From contig CAWGXZ010000004.1 of NCBI GenBank assembly GCA_963826695.1, forward strand, positions 1,488,001-1,552,000: a stretch of 64,000 bases of DNA. Direction: 5' to 3'. Of the stretch, positions 1 through 6,747 are shown piece by piece. The notes under the pieces are model-generated. The model did not search any database and was not told the DNA's origin. It saw only the letters and a program-made list of their open reading frames with translations. The DNA comes from CAWGXZ01 sp963826695. GTDB taxonomy: Bacteria > Pseudomonadota > Gammaproteobacteria > Burkholderiales > Burkholderiaceae_C. Each line of letters starts with the position of its first letter. Positions within the stretch are counted from its first letter, which is position 1. A program made the position numbers and the translations under genes.

Positions 1-258
1 TGGCTGCTGCTGAGCCTGGACCGCCTCGAAGGCCCCGATCTCGTGATGACCCAGGAGCTCATCTCCAACATGCTCGGCGTTCGCCGGGAGGGCGTCACCG
101 AGGGCGCACTCAAGCTGCAGAAGGAAGGGCTCATCCGGTACGCCCGCGGCCACATCACGGTGCTCGATCGGCCGCGACTGGAGCAGCGCACGTGCGAGTG
201 CTACGCCGTGGTGAAGAAGGAGTACGACCGCCTGCTTCCCGAGAAGATCGCTTCCTGA
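1..258 (+). CDS. Crp/Fnr-family regulator, C-terminal part (cut by window edge)
   Basis: The reading frame is open from base 1, so only the last 85 residues are visible and the true start lies outside the window. They form a winged-helix DNA-binding domain of the Crp/Fnr type: the stretch TQELISNMLGVRREGVTEGA is the helix-turn-helix with its recognition helix, followed by the beta-wing and a C-terminal tail with two cysteines (TCECY). It closely resembles the C-terminus of the regulator encoded on the opposite strand at 349-1107, so the two are probably paralogues pointing at each other. The ligand-binding domain cannot be judged from here. Confidence 0.85.
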   Translation, partial: WLLLSLDRLEGPDLVMTQELISNMLGVRREGVTEGALKLQKEGLIRYARGHITVLDRPRLEQRTCECYAVVKKEYDRLLPEKIAS

Positions 259-348
259 GCGCCGGAACGAGAGTTGTCTGCCGAGTGGCTGAAAGGGGTT
301 GCGTGCGCCGGCCGAGGCCTGCGGCGGGTGCGCGCGGCAGGGGCTGGG

Positions 349-1107
349 TCAATGCAGCAGCGTGTCGTAAGCGAGCTCGCCTGACGTGTAGCAACCGCAG
401 GCGGCCGCTTCGAGCCGGCCACGATCGAGCACGATCAGGTCACCGCGCCGATAGCTGATGATTCCGGCGCGCTGAAAGACGCCGGCGGCCGCGGTGATGC
501 CGACACGGCGTACCCCCAACATGTAGGCCATGAACTCGTGCGTCATGCGAAAGCCGTCGCCTTGCGACCGATCGTGGCTCATGAGAAGCCATCGGGCCAG
601 GCGCGGGCCGATCTCGTGGAAGCGCAGGCAGGCGGCCGAAATGGCCAACTGAGCCATCAGCACATAGAGGTAGCGGTTCATGTCACGCTGCAATGCCGGG
701 TTGAGCCTCAGCTGTGCCTGGAACGCAGCGCCACCCATGCGCAGCGCGGTTCCCGCGCCCTGCACGACGGAACGCAGTGGCGCCGTCAGAACCCCCAGCG
801 AGACATGCGCACCGACCATGCCTTCGCTGCCCACCATGCCCACCTCGAGGCCAGGGCTGTGTGGAATCTCGGCGATCAGCGATACAAAGCCAGCGGTCGG
901 GAAATACACGTACCGCGCTGGTCTGCCAGGCTCGTGCAGAACCTCAGCCAGAGCCAGTTCGACGCTCGTGCACTCGGCAACGAACACCAGGCGCTCCTTG
1001 CGAGGCAGGCGTTCGATCAGGCCATTTTCGGCAGGCAGCAATGCGGGTTTCAAGTGGTCGGCTCGGTGCTCGCCCCTTTGGCGAAGGCGGAAGATACGAG
1101 TCTGCAC
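349..1107 (-). CDS. Crp/Fnr-family transcriptional regulator
   Basis: This 252-residue protein has the family's two-part layout: an N-terminal cyclic-nucleotide-binding-like beta-barrel (about residues 30-150, ending in the long dimerisation helix around LYVLMAQLAISAACLRFHEI) and a C-terminal winged helix (about 165-235, recognition helix in MLGVRRVGITAAAGVF). There is no N-terminal cysteine cluster of the FNR type, so an iron-sulfur sensor is unlikely; the effector is unknown. It converges with the partial regulator ending at 258. The start is not certain because no strong ribosome site decides among upstream Met codons; the fold begins well inside the frame. Confidence 0.85.
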   Translation of the reverse strand: MQTRIFRLRQRGEHRADHLKPALLPAENGLIERLPRKERLVFVAECTSVELALAEVLHEPGRPARYVYFPTAGFVSLIAEIPHSPGLEVGMVGSEGMVGAHVSLGVLTAPLRSVVQGAGTALRMGGAAFQAQLRLNPALQRDMNRYLYVLMAQLAISAACLRFHEIGPRLARWLLMSHDRSQGDGFRMTHEFMAYMLGVRRVGITAAAGVFQRAGIISYRRGDLIVLDRGRLEAAACGCYTSGELAYDTLLH

Positions 1108-1341
1108 GGATGGAAGGTGCCCGTCCGTCTGCTACCGCACCGAGGCATCCCGGTGGCAGACCGACCGCCCTCGGCGCTGAATGCGCCGGCTGTCCTGGGC
1201 TTGCCCGTCGCCCAGGTGTCGATGATCGTCGGGTGGTGGTTCGCGGTCGAACGAGCACCGTCGGAGTGCGTTGCCGCACAGACCGACCCCGAGTAAAGGC
1301 TCAAAGTCGAATCGCACTCGATCGACATGGAAAGCCGCCCG

Positions 1342-1545
1342 ATGAACCATCCGAACCTCGTTGCCTGCGCAACCGCTGCTGCGCTTGTGAGCTACGCGGC
1401 CGTGGCGCTCATCGCCGAACCAGCCCGTGAGCGATCGTCGCAAAAGTGCGTGGCCGAGTTGCGAGCCTTCGACGCCGGGCGTCAAGTCGACTGTGTGCAC
1501 GCAGGTCGTCGAGCGCCTGTACAGCAACAGTTCCGACCAGAATGA
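1342..1545 (+). CDS. Possible small secreted or anchored protein, unrecognised
   Basis: A 67-codon frame starts with an ATG followed by a hydrophobic stretch (ACATAAALVSYAAVALIA) that could be a signal or anchor segment, then a short charged part with one cysteine. It has no family I recognise, and its 3' half overlaps a flavodoxin fragment read in another frame. It may be the start of a gene fused by deletion to that fragment, or not expressed at all. Confidence 0.25.
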   Translation: MNHPNLVACATAAALVSYAAVALIAEPARERSSQKCVAELRAFDAGRQVDCVHAGRRAPVQQQFRPE

Positions 1546-1945
1546 CCGAGGTCAATATGTCTACTACGGCAAGACCGGAGGTTGTCTGGTGACTGGCCAC
1601 GAGGACGGCGTGAAGGCGGTGTCGATGGAGGTGTTGTATTCGTTGCGACACATCGGCTATGCCATTCCTCCAGTGGCCGACGCCGGCTGGATCGGCGAAG
1701 CTGGACCGGGGCCGAGCTACGGTGATGCGGTGGATGGCAAAGCCGTTCCGGTCGGCTTCGACAATGAATTCGCCAACCGGAATACAACCATCATGTGCTT
1801 CAACCTGATGCACATGGCCGCGCTGCTGCGCGCTGCCGATGGGTTTCCCACCGAGGGCAACCAGGTCGGCGGCTTCGATGCGCAGAATCGATGGGGCTTC
1901 CCGCTGGATTCGTCGGGGCACCCGTCACGGCCACTTCACTCATGA
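1484..1945 (+). pseudogene. Flavodoxin-like NAD(P)H-dependent FMN reductase, fragment
   Basis: The translated segment carries the C-terminal half of the flavodoxin / NADPH-dependent FMN reductase family: the region reading YVYYGKTGGCLVTGHEDGVK, then GYAIPPVADAGWIGEAGPGP, then FANRNTTIMCFNLMHMAALL, all typical of its FMN-binding loops and last helix. The N-terminal half, including the phosphate-binding loop and the first strands, is absent; upstream sequence in the same frame is unrelated. The C-terminus also drifts off the family pattern after GNQVGGFDAQN. A truncated, probably inactive relic. The next two genes are also damaged, which suggests a decaying region. Confidence 0.7.
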
Positions 1946-1988
1946 AATGAATAGCGGATGCACCCCTCATCCACAGGAGCCGACCGTC

Positions 1989-2417
1989 ATGGCAGTCACG
2001 ATTGAACGGGTCCCGCAAGGGCCGATTCACCCGCTTCACGCGTTCATGCTGGCGGGCGCAGTGCCGCTGTTTCTCGGCGCTTTGCTGAGCGACATCGCGT
2101 ACGCCCGCAGCTACCAGATTCAATGAAGCAACTTTGCGTCCTGGCTGATCGCCGGGGCGCTTGTTTTCAGTGGCCTGGCGATGCTGTGGGCGGTTATCGA
2201 CCTGTTTCGCGCCGCGCGGCGAGGCAAGCTTGCTTTTGCCTACTTCGTGCTGCTGCTGGCCACCTGGGGTTTGGGTTTCATCAACGCGCTGGTCCACGCA
2301 AAGGATGCCTGGGCCATCATGCCGACCAGCGTGATCCTGTCGGCAATCGTTGCCCTGCTGGCATGCGCGGCAGCCTGGCTGGGATTTTCGACCTTGCGCA
2401 CGGGAGGTGCAGCATGA
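1989..2417 (+). pseudogene. DUF2231-type membrane protein interrupted by in-frame TGA
   Basis: Two segments in the same frame make one small four-helix membrane protein of the DUF2231 kind. The first (45 residues, starting MAVTIERVPQGPIHPLHAF) ends at a TGA at 2124-2126; the frame then stays open to 2417 with three further hydrophobic helices (SWLIAGALVFSGLAMLWAVI, FAYFVLLLATWGLGFIN, VILSAIVALLACAAAWLGF). At the TGA the family usually has a tryptophan, so a TGG-to-TGA change explains the break. The stop at 2415-2417 overlaps the ATG of the next gene (ATGA), so the two were translationally coupled. Recent inactivation or a base error are both possible. Confidence 0.7.
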
Positions 2418-3708
2418 AACGCCTCCTGATGACCGCTGCCATGGCGACACTGCTGAGCGCCTGCAGCGACAGCAACCAGGACCCGGCCCAGTACGGTTCC
2501 GCCCCGGTACGCCCTGCCCCGCAGCGCGGATTGCTGCCGAGCATGAACATTGCGGATCCGGCGTTGTGGGGCGACCAGCGTCCGATCGTGCCGCAGGGCT
2601 ACACGATCGCGGCCATCGCCACCGACCTGAAGATTCCGCGCCAGACCTTGATGCTGCCCAACGGCGACATCCTGGTCGCCGAAGGTCGTGGCGGCGGTGC
2701 GCCGGCGCTGAAGCCCAAGGACGTCATCGCCAGCCGCATCAAGTCCAAGGGCAACACCGCAGTCGAGAGCGGCAACCGCTTGACCTTGCTGCGGGACACT
2801 GCCGGTGACGGCAGCTACAAGGAGCGGAACGTCTTCGCCGAGGATCTCAACGCGCCGTACGGGCTCGCACTCGTCGACGGCAAGCTGTACGTGGCCAACC
2901 AGGACGCGCTGGTTCGTTTCGACTACAGCGATGGCCAGACCCGTGCCAGCGGGCCGCCGGTCAAGGTGACCGACCTGCCGTCGGCGATCAACCATCACTG
3001 GACCAAGGCATTGACCGCCAGCCCGGACGGGCAGTTCCTGTATGTAGGCATCGGCTCCAACAGCAACATCACCGAGCGTGGAATGGAAGCCGAGGTCGAC
3101 CGGGCCATGGTTTGGCAGGTGGACGCGCGCACCGGCGCACACAAGCCCTACGCCACCGGCCTGCGCAACCCCACTGCGCTGGCGATTCAGCCCGGGACCA
3201 ATCAGTTGTGGGCGGTGGCCAACGAGCGCGACGAACTCGGCCCCGACCTGGTCCCCGACTACCTCACCTCGGTTCGCGAAGGGGCGTTCTACGGCTGGCC
3301 GTATAGCTATTGGGGGCAGAACGTCGACCCTCGCGTACGGCCGCAGAACCTGAGAAGGTCGCCGCAGCGATTGCTCCGGATTTCAGCCTGGGATCGCATG
3401 TGGCTGCACTCGGCCTCGGCTTTTCAACGCCCGCGATGGGCACCGGATTCGCAGAGGGTGTATTCGTCGGCGAGCATGGAAGCTGGAATCGCGAGCACCC
3501 GGTGGGCTACAAGGTTGTCTTCGTACCGTTCCGCGATGGGCGCCCCGCCGTTCCGCCGGTCGACTTCGTTTCCGGCTTTCGGGGCACAGATGGCAAGACA
3601 CGCGGCCGGCCGGTCGGGGTGACTGTCGACCGACGCGGAGCGCTCATCGTGGCCGACGATTTGTCGAACACCATCTGGCGCATCAGTCCGAACCGTCGAG
3701 CGCAATAG
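2414..3708 (+). CDS. PQQ-type sugar/sorbosone dehydrogenase-like lipoprotein (frameshifted)
   Basis: The product begins with a lipoprotein signal (MKRLLMTAAMATLLSAC) and continues as a six-bladed beta-propeller of the L-sorbosone / soluble glucose dehydrogenase type: LMLPNGDILVAEGRG, APYGLALVDGKLYVANQD, ATGLRNPTALAIQP, GAFYGWPYSYWG, and after the break FVGEHGSWNREHPVGYKVVF and GALIVADDLSNTIWRI. Such enzymes oxidise sugars or aldehydes with PQQ or related quinones in the periplasm. The frame changes at about 3348-3351: one base appears to be missing from a C run (CAGAACC TGAG), after which the correct frame runs to 3708. About 430 residues if repaired. It overlaps the DUF2231 gene by 4 bases. 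Confidence 0.8.
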
Positions 3709-3803
3709 ACCCTTCAGGTGCGGGCAAGGAAAGAAGCCCCCGATTCGCCAATCCATTCCAGGATCGACCGATTCACGCCACCCGACGCGATTCGGGCAGT
3801 TAA

Positions 3804-3818
3804 CTACTCAAGGAGTAG
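3804..3818 (+). promoter_or_regulatory. Small inverted repeat covering the Shine-Dalgarno of the DUF6789 gene
   Basis: CTACTC-AAG-GAGTAG is a perfect 6-base inverted repeat with a 3-base loop. The ribosome site AAGGAG lies inside it and the ATG follows 2 bases later. In RNA it could hide the ribosome site. Whether it does is inference. Confidence 0.35.
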
Positions 3819-3820
3819 AC

Positions 3821-4249
3821 ATGTCGAACATAGGAAAAGGCTTGTTGGCGGGCTTGGCTGCCACCGTGGTGTTGTCAGCGCTGATGGTGATGAAAGCCAT
3901 GATGGGAATGATGCCGGCACTGGATCTGCCGAAACTGATTGCCGGCATGATGGGACATCCCGACAACCCGATGCTCGGCTGGGCCGTGCACTTCATGATC
4001 GGCATCGTCGGCTACGGCATCGCCATTACCTTGCTGGCCCACCGCCTCGGCTCCAGCGCGACGGTCAGCGGAATCATCATCGGCGTGATCGGCTGGCTCG
4101 TCATGATGGTGATGCTGATGCCAATGGCTGGCGGCGGAATGTTCGGCATGGCAATGGGTGTGATGGCACCGGTGATGACGCTCGTATTGCACATCATCTT
4201 CGGCGCGGTGCTCGGCTGGACATACGCCAAGCTGGTATCGCCCGCCTGA
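3821..4249 (+). CDS. DUF6789-family small membrane protein
   Basis: A 142-residue, methionine-rich integral membrane protein with four hydrophobic helices (about residues 6-28, 50-72, 78-105 and 112-138). Sequence blocks such as GLLAGLAATVVLSALMVMKA, GWAVHFMIGIVGYG and MMAPVMTL-like VMAPVMTLVLHIIFGAVLGW match the DUF6789 family, whose function is unknown. The start is supported by a strong AAGGAG ribosome site. It stands alone between the sorbosone-type lipoprotein and the metal exporter on the same strand. Methionine richness invites a metal role but nothing in the sequence proves it. Confidence 0.8.
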   Translation: MSNIGKGLLAGLAATVVLSALMVMKAMMGMMPALDLPKLIAGMMGHPDNPMLGWAVHFMIGIVGYGIAITLLAHRLGSSATVSGIIIGVIGWLVMMVMLMPMAGGGMFGMAMGVMAPVMTLVLHIIFGAVLGWTYAKLVSPA

Positions 4250-4490
4250 GCCAGTCAGTCGAACTGAGGTGCCAGATCCAGATCGATGGCTTCCAATCTA
4301 CTCGAAAAGCATTCGATGGTCGGATGAACCCGCACACGTCGATGGCAAACGTCGAGCGCTGGACCGTCGGTATGCCTGGTCGTCCCGGTGTCAGGTGATG
4401 AACGATTGCCGAGCGCCGCAGACACCGTCACGGCTGCGCGCGTGCCTTGAGCGACACTGAGCGGCCTTCTTCCCAAATAATGTCCCGCGC

Positions 4491-5438
4491 ATGGCTGCAT
4501 CCAAGATCGCGATCTACGGCGCCATCGGCGCGAACGCCGCCATTGCGGTGACCAAGTTCACCGTCGCGGCGTTCACGGGCAGTTCGGCCATGCTCTCGGA
4601 GGGCATCCACTCGGCGGTCGACACAGGCAACGGCCTTCTGCTGCTGGTCGGGCTGAGCCGCAGCCAGAAACGCGCCACCGCCGAACATCCTTTTGGTCAC
4701 GGCAAGGAGCTCTACTTCTGGAGCCTGATCGTTGCGGTGCTGATCTTCGGCCTCGGCGGTGGCATCTCGTTCTACGAGGGCATCGTCCACGTGCGGCACC
4801 CGACCGAGCTCAAGGATCCGTTCTGGAACTACGTGGTGCTCACGGCCGCGGCCGTATTCGAAGGCGCGGCGTTGACGGTGGCGCTCAAGCACTTCCGGGC
4901 CCAGCACCGCTCAATCCCGCTGTTGCGCGCGATACGGGCCAGCAAGGACCCGGCCAGCTTCACGGTGCTGGCTGAAGACGCCGCTGCGCTGCTCGGCCTG
5001 ATCATCGCGGCGGTGGGCATCTATGCGAGCCACGCGCTCGACATGCCGGAGCTCGATGGCGTGGCCTCGATCTGCATCGGGCTGGTGCTGGCAGGCGTGG
5101 CCGTGCTGCTCATCATCGAATCGCGCAGCCTGCTCGTGGGCGAAGGCGTCAAGCCGGAGACTGCGCGCGAGATCAGACGCATCGTGGCGCAGCACGAGCC
5201 CGTGCGCACGGTGGGTGCGCCGCTGTCGATGTACATCGGCGCCGACGAGGTGCTGCTGACGCTGGACATCGTGCTCAAGGGCGATACGCCCGCCGACGAG
5301 GCGGCGCGCACCATCGATGCCATCGAACGCGACATCCGCGCAGCCTATCCGAAGATCAAGCGCATCTACATCGAGGCGCGCTCGAACGCGGTGCCGCCCA
5401 AGCCGATCTCTCCCGCGGAGCTTGCCGCGCGCGACTGA
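4491..5438 (+). CDS. Cation diffusion facilitator (CDF) family metal exporter
   Basis: A 315-residue protein of the CDF family, which exports divalent metals (Zn, Fe, Co, Mn) from the cytoplasm in exchange for protons. It shows six transmembrane helices, with the family's metal-site signature in helix 2 (MLSEGIHSAVDTGNGLLLL, giving H and D ligands) and a second acidic site in helix 5 (LAEDAAALLGLIIAAVG). The conserved HPFGHGKELYFW loop follows helix 2. The last 100 residues are the soluble alpha-beta dimerisation domain. Full length for the family. The substrate cannot be told from sequence alone. No operon partner is visible. Confidence 0.9.
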   Translation: MAASKIAIYGAIGANAAIAVTKFTVAAFTGSSAMLSEGIHSAVDTGNGLLLLVGLSRSQKRATAEHPFGHGKELYFWSLIVAVLIFGLGGGISFYEGIVHVRHPTELKDPFWNYVVLTAAAVFEGAALTVALKHFRAQHRSIPLLRAIRASKDPASFTVLAEDAAALLGLIIAAVGIYASHALDMPELDGVASICIGLVLAGVAVLLIIESRSLLVGEGVKPETAREIRRIVAQHEPVRTVGAPLSMYIGADEVLLTLDIVLKGDTPADEAARTIDAIERDIRAAYPKIKRIYIEARSNAVPPKPISPAELAARD

Positions 5439-5486
5439 GCGATTGGGCTGCGCACTGCCGGCGCGAGCCGCACCCGCGCTGTCCTG

Positions 5487-5612
5487 CTACGAATAGCGAG
5501 ACCTGAACCGCTGCCGTGCCGCGAAAATGAGCGCGATCACGCTCGCACCTGCAATTGCCGCCGGCACCGGGTAGCGCCGCACCAGATTTCCCGCCCTCAG
5601 CACGTGGCGGCC
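5487..5612 (-). pseudogene. C-terminal remnant with one membrane helix, unrecognised
   Basis: On the minus strand a frame ending at 5487 encodes about 40 residues: a basic start, a transmembrane helix (VPAAIAGASVIALIFAA) and a basic tail (RQRFRSRYS). Codon choice looks genuine, with G or C in most third positions. Upstream it runs straight into the truncated CAP-domain copy, where the frame loses sense. It therefore looks like the surviving tail of a gene cut by the same rearrangement. Confidence 0.4.
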
Positions 5613-5613
5613 G

Positions 5614-6168
5614 GCTTGCTTTCTGAAGGCGCGCTCGTGCCGCACGCTGCTCGACCCAGGGTTCGCCGAGATCGGCGTGGGCCGGCGTGGCGAGCGATGG
5701 ACGATCGTGCTCGCGCGGCCGCTGCCCTCGCCCGACCTCCCTGGGTGGCGCGAGGCGGGTCAAGCTGTCCGCGAGCCCACCAACACGGCGCGTTCAACCT
5801 CGCAGCGCTGCGGCGACCGCGCTTTCGCGGCCGCGCCACCGCTGGTCTGGGACGCCGAACTCGGCGCGGCGGCACGCGTGCACAGACGCGACATGGCCCG
5901 GCGCAACCGCTTCGAGCACAGCGGACCGCAAGGTGGACAGGGCGGCGGCCGCGCCACGCGCGCAGGTTATGCATGGCGGCGGGTGGGCGAGAACATCGCT
6001 GCGGGCCAGGGCTCGGCCGCCCGGGTCAGCGCCGCGTGGCTCGCCAGCCCACACCGCTGTGTCAACATCATGAACCCCAGGTTCACGCAGATGAGTGCTG
6101 CCTTCGACATGGCGCAGAGCAGCGACTCCGCCATCGACTGGATGCAGGTGTTCGGGACACCGAAATAG
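5614..6168 (+). pseudogene. CAP-domain (SCP/PR1-like) protein, 5'-truncated copy
   Basis: The frame codes for the C-terminal ~185 residues of a CAP-domain protein and matches, over its whole length, the C-terminal part of the intact gene at 16318-17214: FLKARSCRTLLDPGFAEIGV, LARPLPSPDLPGWREAGQAV, DMARRNRFEHSGPQGGQ, RVGENIAAGQGSAA, ASPHRCVNIMNPRFTQM and the ending VFGTPK. The signal peptide and first ~110 residues are missing, and an upstream stop at 5572 closes the frame; the only internal start is a GTG at 5677. Similarity to the second copy begins abruptly near 5617 (GCTTTCTGAA), marking a duplication junction. The catalytic-like CAP cavity residues survive but secretion is lost, so function is doubtful. 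Confidence 0.75.
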
Positions 6169-6384
6169 GCAGAACCCGACACACTGGAAACGGCAGTCGG
6201 ACGCGCCCGACCGGCCGCGATGCGGTGCGCTGGGTGGCCTGTCCTGAGCTCCGTCGAAGGGACGCGACGACGCTGCGGGCTCATGCCCGCGAGATGGAGC
6301 CACGCCGCCAGCGTGTCGCCTGGCCACGAAGGTGCCCCGAACGAAGCGACCAAGCTGACGCTTACCGGGCACAACCGTGGGCCT

Positions 6385-6747
6385 TCAGCCGCAAACGGGA
6401 ACCCAGGCGAGCGCCAGGGTTTCCCACAGCACCGCGACCAGCACCAGCGTCGCGAGCGCGGCCGCCAGCCAGTCGACGAATCGGCTCGACGAGTTCGATT
6501 CGTCGAGCCGTTCGCGGCCGCTGCGCACCACCGCGGCCAGCGTCCACACCAAGGCGGCGCACGCCACCGCGGTGGTCGCACCGACAAGCCACGGCACCGC
6601 CGCAAGCGTGTACCAGCCTGCACTGCCCTGGCGTTCACAAGCCAGCGCGGCGATGGCATAGATCGCCCCGAAATGCGCGGCCCAGACGATGGGAGCGACC
6701 CACAAGCGCCAGGTCGGCACCGGCACGGTGGAGCCGGGAGCGTTCAT
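6385..6747 (-). CDS. Small membrane protein, last gene of the oxidase operon
   Basis: A 120-residue protein with three hydrophobic helices (about residues 15-38, 47-72, 91-115) and no recognised domain. Its ATG overlaps the stop of the cytochrome oxidase subunit gene (ATGA), so it is translated with the oxidase and is probably an accessory or assembly factor. The central loop is rich in Ser/Asn and charged residues (RERLDESNSSSRFVDW). Assignment as an oxidase partner rests on position alone. Confidence 0.75.
   Translation of the reverse strand: MNAPGSTVPVPTWRLWVAPIVWAAHFGAIYAIAALACERQGSAGWYTLAAVPWLVGATTAVACAALVWTLAAVVRSGRERLDESNSSSRFVDWLAAALATLVLVAVLWETLALAWVPVCG

Noticed and set aside
2124..2126. 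TGA in the DUF2231 gene as a selenocysteine or recoded tryptophan codon
   Set aside because: The family has Trp, not Cys, at this place; no SECIS-like element was seen; and TGA ends many genes in the window, so it is not a sense codon here.
6238..6262. Intergenic repeat resembling TGTCCTGAGCTTGTCGAAGGG
   Set aside because: TGTCCTGAGCTCCGTCGAAGGG resembles a repeat common in many proteobacterial genomes, but only one imperfect copy was noticed here, so it was not listed as a feature.
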